Source: Charina bottae (taxonomy: Eukaryota > Chordata > Lepidosauria > Squamata > Charinaidae). From it: 64,000 nucleotides of DNA. A program made the translations under genes and the position numbers. The notes below the pieces were generated by a model. The model did not search any database, was not told the DNA's origin, and saw nothing but the letters and a program-made list of their open reading frames with translations. The stretch covers positions 930,001-994,000 of the forward strand of contig JALMGJ010000020.1 in the NCBI GenBank assembly GCA_023362775.1, written 5' to 3'. How positions within the stretch are numbered: the first letter of the stretch is position 1; every line of letters begins with the position of its first letter. Of this stretch, positions 43,968 through 53,297 are shown in pieces.

Positions 43968-44370
43968 AGTATCTCTCTTTAATGTGGTTTGTATTTTCTT
44001 GCTGAGTTATTAAGTAGAACTGCAGTAGTTGTACTGTAAGTGGTTGACTGCCCAATTCTATGCCTGTTGGCTTTCCAGTAACTCTTACTACATCTAACAG
44101 AACTTTGTTCCCAAAGCTGGGGACAACTCTGTCAATCAGCCCCATAAAGTGCAGGCAATGACTTTTTGATGAAAAAGGCTTGGAAATTTTCTCTCAGGTG
44201 GTTGTTCTAAAGCAGGGATGGAGAATTTCTGACCCTGTGTGTGATCTCCACTCTTCTCTGAGCTTTATGTTAAAACTGGAAGTACAATTTCTCACCATTG
44301 GGGGCATGAAACATGTGAAAACTGTAGTGTAAGTCCTTCAATAGATTTACATAATTTTAAAAAAGACTCC
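43968..44370. other. Unassigned non-coding DNA
   Basis: No repeat or exon recognised. Confidence 0.45.
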
Positions 44371-44378
44371 CTCTAACC

Positions 44379-44584
44379 CAGAGCTTTCCAAACTATGTGT
44401 CGGGAAACGTTAGTGTGTCGGCTGCAGTGTCTGGGTGTGTCGCGGCTCCTGCCGCCTCCTCCGAGCCCTGCCAGGATTCCACACAGGTCCTAGTGCCTGC
44501 CTTGTGCCCTGCTGTAAGAGTGTGTCGCGAAATGATGCATGTCTAAAAAGTGTGTCACCAACATGAAAAGTTTGGAAAGCTCTG
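44379..44584. mobile_element. Non-autonomous hAT element (copy 3)
   Basis: Terminal inverted repeats CAGAGCTTTCCAAAC / GTTTGGAAAGCTCTG, perfect over 15 bp. An 8-bp duplication, CTCTAACC, lies at 44371-44378 and 44585-44592. The inner sequence repeats GTGTGTCG-like words and a CCTGCCGCCTCCTCCG core. No transposase. Confidence 0.93.
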
Positions 44585-44592
44585 CTCTAACC

Positions 44593-45836
44593 TCTTAACC
44601 TGTGCATCATTGCCCCACCTATGGATAAGACAGAGATCTTATCTTGGGCAAGATTAGGGTTAAAAGGATAGGTACAGTAATACTGTATTTTAAGGACCTT
44701 CATAGAACCATAATTGTCTCTCTAGGTTCAAAAGGTCATAATGATAATGAACGCCTTTTACCATCTTTGCTAGACCAGCTCTCACCGTTTTTGGATACAG
44801 TAATCCATGCTTTCATATCTTGATTAGCACACAGTAATGCATTATATGCAGCACTGCTCTAATGCATTCTGCCGTATGCACTCTTGTTGAAAGAGCTGTG
44901 CTGGGTTTGCAAATTTGCTCCTGAGTCAAACCAAGGTTGTGCAAATCTTCAAAGGGCTGCTTTGCTTTGATAAAAGGTGAGCTAAGTTCACCCTTGAAGC
45001 TCTTTGATGAAGCAAGTGGCCCCCTCACTTCTAAGAGCTCTACCCTGTAATCCCTTGTTAGATGGCCCTTGCCCAGAAACCTCTTCCAGCTTTTGCAGGT
45101 GAGCCCAGAGAACATCAAGAGGAGCTGCTGGGCAATGTGCTCTGCTCTGCCTTCTGCAGCACCAACTGTCTACAAAGATGGAGAAGGCCTGGTGCCTGGG
45201 CAAAAAGCTGTCCTGAGCTTCCCAAGAGAGAGGGAGGGAGGAGGCACAAGGAAGGTCTGATGCAACGTGGAGTGCTTCATTGGGGCAAATCACGTTGCTC
45301 CTTTGCTCTGACAGAAGATTTTGGTGAGGAGTCTGGGGGAGGTGAATGGTGCCCTCTCTGTGAGCCAAGCCAAGAACACCGTCACTTCAAACTCTGAGAA
45401 GCCATGTTGTTCACTAAGCGGCTTCAAGGGAGTGCTTTGCTCAAAATTTGCTGAGCGAAGTGCCTCTTGGAAGTACTTAGTTCCGACCATTTGGAGCACT
45501 GTAACTGGGCTGGGTTTGCTGTAGCTTTTAGGACGGCCTTTTTTCCAGTCACGTCCCTGCTGCTACTGATTTAGTCTCAACTGAGTGAAGGGAAGACAGA
45601 ACAAGCCTGCTCAGAGCTACCTGTCGAATGATTAACATTCGCTTTTTAAAAAGTATTTGCCCTGGGGAGGCTAGAGTTTACAAGACTGGCTGTGGGGTAT
45701 GTACAGTATGTTATACTATGATTTATTTTTCAGGCAGGTAATATCAAGGAGCGTGTCTATTCATGCATTGCTGTATTTCACACACAATCATTGCTAATGT
45801 TGATAGGACTGTGTGAATGCAAAGACTGTCTCAAGT
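44593..45836. other. Unassigned non-coding DNA
   Basis: Open frames of 101-126 codons occur on both strands (for example 45062-45397 + and 44988-45368 -). They overlap and show no known domain, so no gene is called. Confidence 0.4.
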
Positions 45837-45929
45837 CCTAAACCTAGGCTGACCATATTTCAGGATGGCAAAACAGGATGGGGTCTTATGTAATGTTCAG
45901 TATTCATGAAAAAGAAAGGGGTCCCTGCC

Positions 45930-46262
45930 CCCCGGTCCATGCGATTGGCTCCTGCCTGCAAACCCCAACCCCTGGTCCACGCGATTGGCTCCTGCCTGCA
46001 AACCCCACCTCCGATCTGTGCGATTGGCTCCCGCCTGCAAACCCCACCCCTGGTCCACACGATTGGCTCCCACCTGCAAACCCCACCCCTGGTCCGCGCG
46101 ATTGGCTCCCGCCTGCAAACCCTGATCCGTGCAATTGGCTCCTGCCTGCAAACCCCACCCCCGGTCTGTGCGATTGGCTCCCGCCTGCAAACCCTGCCCC
46201 CGGTCCGTGCGATTGGCTCCCGCCTGCAAACCCCGCCCCCGGTCTGCGCAATTGGTTCCTGC
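45930..46262 (+). repeat. 39-bp minisatellite with ATTGG in each unit
   Basis: About nine diverged units, each containing GCGATTGGCTCCTGCCTGCA or a close variant followed by a C-rich stretch. One unit is shortened. The unit length, 13 codons, keeps several frames open and explains the repetitive Pro/Trp/Gly open frames. Part of the last unit continues after the provirus at 51766. Confidence 0.93.
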
Positions 46263-46266
46263 CTAC

Positions 46267-46816
46267 TGTTGGATTGTAAACATATTCTTACATTTCTGTA
46301 TATATAAATACAAATATATTTCATATTCATATATTAGAAACATTTGCACTTGTATTATGGCTCTGAAACCATGTTGTATTTCCTTGAAGAGTTTTGTTGA
46401 CTTTCTTACCCTTCCTTTCTAACAGGCCTTGATAGATAGCTGTTCCCATAGAAAGATAAAATGTACTTTCCAAGGATAGCTTCTCCAGAGGAAAGGTATT
46501 GTTTAATAACGGTCAAGGGGCCCTAGCAAGGATGGAAGGAAGTTCCTAATATGGAGTGAAGGAAGGAAATTCCTAATATGGAATGAGGGTAAGGTGGAGT
46601 ATGGGTAACTGAGTAAGGGGTGGTCTTCTAAAGGTGGAGTTGAATGGAATCTATATAATGTGCTGTTGGAAGGGGGTCCTGCGCGGCCGCCCACCTAACA
46701 GCTTGCTGTCATTGCTTTTGCTCTTGGGTGAATAAACTCCTAACTTCATGCAATTCGTCAGTTTCTTTACTCCCGGCTCAGGAACGAAACTGGTAAGATA
46801 AAATTTACTTCTAACA
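46267..46816 (+). repeat. 5' LTR of the provirus
   Basis: 550 bp, TG...CA. The region of TATA and U3-R-U5 limits was not resolved; GGTGAATAAACTCC near 46727 is a polyadenylation-like signal. By eye about nine substitutions separate it from the 3' LTR. Confidence 0.92.
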
Positions 46817-47383
46817 TTTTGGCACCCCAGATGTTTCACTGGGCTAACCCAATGGAGTGGGTCCTGAGGGGATAACATGCCCTGCCGGCACCGGGCCACT
46901 TGCCCAGAGGGTTGTGATTTTCCTGTGGGACCGCCCAGTGGGTAGTAAAGGGAACTTTGGTTTTTATGCCAGCCGATTGCATGAACCTAGGACAACACCA
47001 CAGTGGGTGAGTACCCGAAAATTTTATTCCTTTTATAAGCCCAGTGAATGTGTGTGCTTGATTCCTTTTATAAAACCTGACTGTCGACCAGGGCTGTGTG
47101 TCAAACTGGTTCAAGACGCCCCCGGGCCTCTGCTAGCTCTTTTGGGTATTGGCCAGAGTAACTCGGATAGCAAGTGGGACCAGGGCGATACGCGTGCCCG
47201 GACAGGTTGAGATTGAATGAATGAATGAACTATAACTGGGCAATTATCGCTTGTGGGCTAAAGGTAGCCAAAGGTGAAAAAGTAGCACGAACATGTCTCA
47301 CGTTCCAAGCTAATAATGCTTCCTCATGACAAAAGATCCATAAGGGAGGGAGACCCTGGGCCCAAAGACCTTTCAAAAAATTA
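46817..47383 (+). other. Proviral leader
   Basis: Begins TTTTGGCACCCCAGATG directly after the LTR, where a primer-binding site is expected; I could not assign the tRNA. No gag frame is seen. A splice-donor-like site lies near 47005. Confidence 0.5.
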
Positions 47384-48240
47384 CAGCTAGACAATATTCA
47401 ATTACCTAAGGCAAATGGCTTCGAACATGTACTTGTTTGCAGAGACCAACTTACACACTGGATTGAAGCCTTCCCTTGTCGACATGCTACCGCAATTGAA
47501 ACCGCAAGACACCTGCTGAAGGACATCGTTCCCCGATACGGCATCCTATGTCTTAGATATGGACTGCGGCCAACACTTTGCGGCACACGTGATTACTCAC
47601 ATCCTGCAAGCTTTAGGCATCACACAGAACTTACATGTTCCTTATCATCCCCAATCTTCAGAGGGGGGGGTGAAATGGGCTAACAGGGAACTCAAGACAT
47701 TGCTAGGAAAATTATGCCAGGAGACACATTTAAAGTGACCCCAGGTATTGCCTATCACTTTATTTCACTTACATACCCAACCTCGAAAAGATGTGGGATT
47801 GTCCCCATTTGAGTTGCTTTTTGGCAGGCCACCAGATGTTTCAAAAGGCCTGGATCCCCACTCCCTTCACCTGGAGAGGGGGGATTCTATGTTATTTTCT
47901 TATCTCCTCTCTATATGTAGGTACTTGCGATCTCTATGGAAACGAAGTGCTCTACTCCAGACCTTGCCGTTGGAAGAAACTCTTCATCCCTTTGAACCAG
48001 GCGATTGGGTGTGGATCCGCTCCTTCTCCAGAAAGACACCATTGCAACCTAGGTGGGATGGCCTGTACCAGATCCTTTTGACAACACAACAGCAATTCGG
48101 GTTGCTGAACGAAACACATGGCTTCACTGGACACACGTCAAACCGGCAGTCTGAGATCACAGCCCCCTACCTGCCTCGACACCATCCGTGCCTCCCATCA
48201 AGCTCGTTAGGGATCCGGATTCTGACATTTGGGGTTTGAA
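47384..48240 (+). pseudogene. Retroviral integrase remnant
   Basis: The only surviving pol part: the catalytic core (about 47400-47700) and C-terminal domain (open frame 47748-48239) of an integrase, which joins viral DNA to host DNA. The core is broken by at least one frameshift near 47545 and by a stop at 47737. The C-terminal domain is open and has the basic/aromatic composition typical of gamma/epsilon-type retroviruses. The RT and RNase H parts are absent. Its end overlaps the env start, as is usual in such viruses. Non-functional. Confidence 0.82.
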
Positions 48241-48534
48241 AGAATGTCTTGGCTTATCCTACTGTGGGCCCTCCTACTAGAGGTTTCTAAAGGGAATCCA
48301 GTCACTATTCCCTTTCCTTCCTCAACCACAACTACTGACTGGACCCTTTTACACGCCTCCATATCCCCACAACCTCCGAACACTCCTTTTTGCTTATGCA
48401 AACAGCAAGTATTATCCCAATACCAATGGCTCCCTGGAGCTATGGGCGACTGTAGAACTTTTACAGGACAAGGTGATTGGATGCACATAGGTACCAAATT
48501 CTTTTCTATTCATAAGTCCTGTTACCATTCCTAG
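48229..48534 (+). pseudogene. Truncated env start
   Basis: A 101-codon open frame beginning with Met and a hydrophobic stretch at about residues 5-17 that looks like a signal peptide. It overlaps the integrase end in another frame. It closes shortly before the polypurine tract, so nearly all of the surface and all of the transmembrane subunit are missing. Position and signal peptide suggest env; no receptor-binding or fusion feature is present. Confidence 0.6.
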
Positions 48535-48599
48535 GTGTGCTATGGGAATATGCTTTCCCATGCACAGAGGGGGGATTGTTGGATTGTAAACATATTCTT

Positions 48600-50727
48600 T
48601 GTTGTTGTTCAGTCATTTAGTCGTGTCCGACTCTTCGTGACCTCATGGACCATACCACGCCAGGCCTTCCTGTCCTCCACTGTCTCTCGGAGTTTACTCA
48701 AATTCATGTTCATTACATCGGTGATGCTATCTAACCATCTCATCCTCTGCCGTCCCCTTCTCCTTTTCCCTTCAGTCTTTCCCAGCATCAGGGTCTTTTC
48801 CAGTGAGTCCTCTCTTCGCATTAGGTGGCCAAAGTATTTGAGCTTCAGCTTCAGCATCTGTCCTTCCAATGAGCAGTCAGGGTTGATTTCCTTTAGGATT
48901 GACTGGTTTGACCTCCTTGCAGTCCAAGGGACTCTCAAGAGTCTTCTCCAGCACCACAGTTCGAAAGCATCAATTCTTCAGCACTCAGCCTTCCTTATGG
49001 TCCAACTCTCACAGCCATACATTACTACTGGAAAAACCATAGCTTTAACTATATGGACTTTTGTCGGCAAGGTGATGTCTCTGCTTTTTAATATGCTGTC
49101 TAGGTTTGCCATAGCTTTCCTCCCAAGGAGCAAGAGTCTTTTAATTTCATGGCTGCAGTCACCGTCTGCAGTGATCTTGGAGCCCAAGAAAATAAAATCT
49201 GTCACTGCTTCCATTTCTTCCCCTTCTATTTGCCAGGAAGTGATGGGACCAGATGCCATGATCTGGGTTTTTTTAATGTTGAGTTTCAAGCCAGCTTTTG
49301 CACTCTCTCCTTTCACCCTCATCAAGAGGCTCTTTAGTTCCTCTTCACTTTCTGCCATTAGGGTGGTATTGTCTGCATATCTGAGGTTGTTGATATTTCT
49401 CCCGGCAATCTTAACTCCGGCTTGTGATTCATCCAGCCCGGCATTTCTCATGATGTACTCTGCATATAAGTTAAATAAGCAGGGTGATAATATACAGCCT
49501 TGTCGTACTCCTTTCCCAATTTTGAACCAGTTGGTTTTTCCATGTCAGGTTCTAACTGTTGCTTCTTGACCCACATACAGGTTTCTCAGGAGACAGGTAA
49601 GGTGGTCTGGTACTCCCATCTTTTAAGAATTTGCCAGAGTTTGTTCTGATCCACACAATCAAAGGCTTTAGCGTAGTCAATGAAGCAGAAGTAGATGTTT
49701 TTCTGGAACTCTCTTGCTTTTTCCATGATCCAGCGAATGTTGGCAATCTGATGTCTAGTTCCTCTGCCTCTTTGAAACCCAGCTTGCACTTCTGGTAGTT
49801 CTTGGTTCACATACTGCTGAAGCCTAGCTTGTAGGATTTTGAGCATAACCTTGCTAGCATGTGAAATGAGCGCAATTGTACGGTAGTTTGAACATTCTTT
49901 GGCATTGCCTTTCTTTGGAATTGGAAAGTAAACTGACCTTTTCCAATCCTGTGGCCACTGTTGAGTTTTCCAAATTTGTTGGCATGTTGAGTGCAGCACT
50001 TTAACAGCATCATCTTTTAGGATTTTAAATAGCTCAGCTGGGATACTGTCTTCTCCGCTAGCTTTGTTGTTAGTAATGCTTCCTAAGGCCCACTTGACTT
50101 CACTCTCTAGGATGTCCGGCTCAAGGTCAGTGACCACACCATCGTATTTATCAGGGATATTAAGATCTTTCTTGTATAGTTCTTCTGTGTATTCTTGCCA
50201 CCTCTTCTTAATCTCTTCTGCTTCTGTTAGGTCCCTGCCTTTTTTGTCCTTTATCATGCCCATCTTTGCACAAAACGTTCCCTTGATATCTCCGATTTTC
50301 TTGAAGAGATCTCTAGTCTTCCCCATTCTATTGTTTTCCTCAATTTCTTTGCATTGTTCATTTAAGAAGGCCTTCTTATCTCTCCTTGCTATTCTCTGGA
50401 ATTCTACAGTTGTTTATATCTTTCCCTTTCTCCCTTGCCTTTTGCTTCCCTTCTTTCCTCAGCTATTTGTAAAGCCTCATCAGTCAGCCACTTTGCTTTC
50501 TTGCCTTTCTTTTTCTTTGGGATGGTTTTAGTTGCTGCCTCCTGTACAATGTTACAAACCTCCATCCACAGTTCTTCAGGCACTCTGTCTACCAGATCTA
50601 ATCCTTTAAATCTATTCCTCACCCCCACTGTATATTCATAAGGGATATGATTTAGGTCATACCTGAGTGGTCTAGTGGTTTTCTCTACGTTCTTCAATTT
50701 AAGCCTAAATTTTGCGATAAGAAGCTC
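48600..50727 (-). mobile_element. BovB LINE in the 3' LTR, antisense, 5'-truncated
   Basis: 2128 bp in antisense; the 3' end (TGTTGTTGTTCAGTCATTTA) is at the left. Minus-strand frames give, in order, the end of the endonuclease region and linker (50727-50404), RT fingers and palm (50326-49586, with FIDYAKAFD), a GVRQGC region, a YADN variant of YADD (49451-48978) and the C-terminal block ending KSRTRLND (48938-48609). At least four breaks separate them, so it is dead. No target duplication is visible: the LTR resumes at ACATTTCTG without repeated bases. Same subfamily as the 42773 copy. Confidence 0.92.
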
Positions 50728-51102
50728 ACATTTCTGTATATATAAATACAAATATATTTCATATTCATATATTAGAAATATTTGCACTTGTATTATGGCT
50801 CTGAAACCATGTTGTATTTCCTTGAAGAGTTTTGTTGACTTTCTTACTCTTCCTTTCTAACAGTCCTTGATAGATAGCTGTTTCCATAGAAAGATAAAAT
50901 GTACTTTCCAAGGATAGCTTCTCCAGAGGAAAGGTATTGTTTAATAACGGTCAAGGGGCCCTAGCAAGGATGGAAGGAAGTTCCTAATATGGAGTGAAGG
51001 AAGAAAATTCCTAATATGGAATGAGGGTAAGGTGGAGTATGGGTAACTGAGTAAGGGGTGGTCTTCTAAAGGTGGAGTTGAATGGAATCTATATAATGTG
51101 CT

Positions 51103-51598
51103 CTCACTCGCTGGATCGTTACCTTGTTGTGGTGAGTGGGCTTGTGTGTTCCCAATGAACCCTGTGAGTGAAGCCGTCGGGAGTCATGTACTCCTGGTAG
51201 GGTCACCCATGGCGGTAAGGTCCAGGGGGAGGAACCAGACAAAGAACGATCCAAGAAAGTCCTCAACGGCAGAACAGCGGAAGATAACAAGGTGTATTGT
51301 TACAACGGCTGCGAAGGCGGATGAAGGCTGCAGCAGACAAAAGGTCACCAATCGTCATGGTATCCATGCCATTGGATTAGAGCCTTTTTCTGTGAAGGTT
51401 GTGTGCTGATCGTTGTGCACCGATCTGCACACATAAAAAAATCATGCACAGGCGTCTTCCAACCACACCAAACCCAAAACAACCAAAAGTCCCATGGCGA
51501 TTGACGAATGGCAACGGGGGCAGGACTGTGAAATCCGGAAGTTCCTAGTCACCTTTGGAAGACAATCTTACTCGGCTACGAGTGATCGCCAATGATGA
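51103..51598 (+). mobile_element. 496-bp non-autonomous RTE element
   Basis: A perfect 11-bp duplication, TATAATGTGCT (51092-51102 and 51599-51609). The 5' end has CTGGATCGTTACCTTGTTGTG, like BovB 5' ends. The 3' end, CGGCTACGAGTGATCGCC-AATGATGAT, is typical of RTE/RTE-X elements. No ORF of note. Probably an internally deleted RTE. Confidence 0.8.
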
Positions 51599-51834
51599 TA
51601 TAATGTGCTGTAGGAAGGGGGTCCTGCGTGGCCGCCCACCTAACAGCTTGCTGTCATTGCTTTTGCTCCTGGGTGAATAAACTCCTAACTTCATGCAATT
51701 CGTCAGTTTCTTTACTCCCGGCTCAGGAACGAATCTGGTAAGATAAAATTTACTTCTAACACTACAAACCCTGCCCCCCAGTCCGCGCTCCGGCTCGGAT
51801 CCTCCTTCCGCGCCATTCCCGCCGGGTTTGAAAA

Positions 51835-52002
51835 ATGGGACAAAATTGAGATTTTTATGAAAATATAAAGATTTTTATTACGTATGTTTTTATTAGAAAT
51901 GTATATCAATGATTTTAATTCTGTTGTAAACCGCCCAGAGTCCCCCTTGGGGGAGTTGGGCGGTGATAAATCCAATAAATAAATAAATAAATAAAATAAA
52001 AC
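51835..52002 (+). mobile_element. L2-type LINE 3' end in the hAT-like element
   Basis: GTAAACCGCCCAGAGTCCC, GGGAGTTGGGCGGTGATAAA and an AAATAAATAAAT tail. ATGGGAC flanks both sides and may be its target duplication. Confidence 0.82.
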
Positions 52003-52248
52003 GATGGGACGGTTGAAAAATGCTTAAAAAACGGGACTGTCCCATTCAAAACGGGACGTATGGTCAGCCTACCTAAACCTCTCTGAGGCTGCCTACTCCA
52101 AGTGAAATCGGCCCAGTGAGCTTGGGAGGAAAGCTGGCTGCAAATCCTGACCCCTTGGGAGTGTCACCACCCAGGGCCCTTGCGGCTCAGCCTTCTCTGT
52201 AACATCCCCCCTCCTCTGGAACAGCAAAGCTCCAGAGATAGCCTAGAG

Positions 52249-52557
52249 CAGTGTTTCTCAACCTTTTGACCCTGGAAGAAGCCTTGAAATATTTTGCAGG
52301 CCTCAGGGAACCCCTGCACATTCAGGCTCAAATATAGGCCAGAATTTACAAAATTATTATATTCGTTTCATGGGTAGGCCTGTATATAAGCATTAACAGT
52401 GTTCTTAAACTAAAAATAAAGAATGAAATTTACCTCTTTAACGTGAAGTTGCCCAAATTTGAAATACTTTTTAAAATAAATTGTGATCTCCCAGGGAACC
52501 CCTAGTGACCTCTCACGGAGCCCTAGGGTTCCATGGAACCCTGGTTGAGAAACCCTG
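52249..52557. mobile_element. Non-autonomous hAT element (CAGTGTTTCTCAACC type)
   Basis: Terminal inverted repeats CAGTGTTTCTCAACCTT / GGTTGAGAAACCCTG. An 8-bp duplication, GCCTAGAG, lies at 52241-52248 and 52558-52565. No transposase. Its termini resemble those of the fold-back at 34931. Confidence 0.92.
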
Positions 52558-52565
52558 GCCTAGAG

Positions 52566-53053
52566 GCAGTCCCATTCTTGCTGGGGTTCATTAAGATGAT
52601 TAAGATCAGGGGGTGAGGTGATTTTTGTTTGCTCCTCAGGAAGTGGCACCTGATGATTGTTCAGACTATTACATTATTATTATCATGATCATTATTGTAT
52701 TTTTATTCTATCAACCTACCTACCTACCTACCTACCTATCTATCCCTCCCTCCCTCCCTCCCTCCCTCCCTCCCTTCCATTGGGGTTATATGCATTTTAT
52801 CTAAACATATATTGTCCTTGAGTTTAATATTCACCTTACTATACATTCCTGTACTCTTATTTTATTTTATACTATCTTATCTTACCTTTTATCCTTATTT
52901 TATCTTATCCTATAATATCTTGTCTATTTTATCCCACTGTAGCCTATTATATCTCATTATATTGTATTTTACCTTATTTTGTCTTATTGTATTTTACTGT
53001 GGCTGATGCCTATGCTTTGATATGGTCAAATAGACTAATCAATAAAGTACTGA

Positions 53054-53103
<50 letters not shown>

Positions 53104-53104
53104 G
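52566..53104 (+). repeat. Compound tetranucleotide microsatellites
   Basis: (CTAC)n then (CCCT)n at about 52713-52775; a degenerate CTTATTTTA-like repeat from about 52850 to 52990; (CTAT)n at 53056-53103. The sequence just before (CTAT)n, ATAGACTAATCAATAAAG, may be a LINE 3' end. Confidence 0.9.
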
Positions 53105-53297
53105 GGTCAACTCAAGGCGGCAAACATACCTAATACTCCTGCTTCCTGTTTTCCCCACAACAACAACCCTGTGAGGTGGGTTGGGCTGAGAGAGAGTGAC
53201 TGGCCCAAGGTCACCCAGCCGGCTTTCATGCCTAAGAGTCTCACAGTCTCATGCTTTGTAGGCCAGCACCTTAACCACTACACTACACTGGCTCTTA
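53105..53297 (-). mobile_element. MIR-like tRNA-derived SINE, antisense (copy 2)
   Basis: CAACAACAACCCTGTGAGGT, GAGTGACTGGCCCAAGGTC, and head complement CACCTTAACCACTACACTAC. Same family as 15047. Confidence 0.8.

Larger units (their letters stand above)
46267..51761 (+). mobile_element. Defective endogenous retrovirus
   Basis: Two LTRs start TGTTGGATTG and end CTTCTAACA. The flanking duplication is CTAC (46263-46266 and 51762-51765). It entered a minisatellite unit that reads continuously once the provirus is removed. The internal region is only about 1.76 kb: a leader with a splice-donor-like GGGTGAGTACC near 47005, an integrase remnant and a short env start. gag, protease, RT and most of env are absent. 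A purine tract, AGAGGGGGGAT, precedes the 3' LTR. The integrase remnant resembles gamma/epsilon-type retroviruses. Confidence 0.9.
48577..51761 (+). repeat. 3' LTR of the provirus, interrupted twice
   Basis: The LTR appears in three pieces (48577-48599, 50728-51102, 51610-51761 with one copy of the duplicated target). They match the 5' LTR end to end. The gaps hold an antisense BovB and a 496-bp RTE. Confidence 0.92.
45845..52071. mobile_element. hAT-like element holding a nest of younger insertions
   Basis: Terminal inverted repeats TAGGCTGACCATA / TATGGTCAGCCTA, with an 8-bp duplication CCTAAACC (45837-45844 and 52072-52079). Its own sequence is short: a left part with GGATGGCAAAACAGGATGGG, a 39-bp minisatellite, and a right part with AAACGGGACTGTCCC. 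Inside lie a provirus (46267-51761), which itself holds a BovB and an RTE, and an L2 3' end (51835). Without these the element is about 0.6 kb and non-autonomous. Confidence 0.85.

Noticed and set aside
44988..45397. Open frames of 111-126 codons on both strands
   Set aside because: They overlap on opposite strands and show no domain or signal; no splice context was recognised.
45860..46330. Repetitive open frames on both strands
   Set aside because: Produced by a 39-bp minisatellite whose unit length is divisible by three.
48535..49569. 344-codon plus-strand open frame
   Set aside because: It is the shadow of an antisense BovB; the minus-strand reading gives the recognisable RT and C-terminal blocks.
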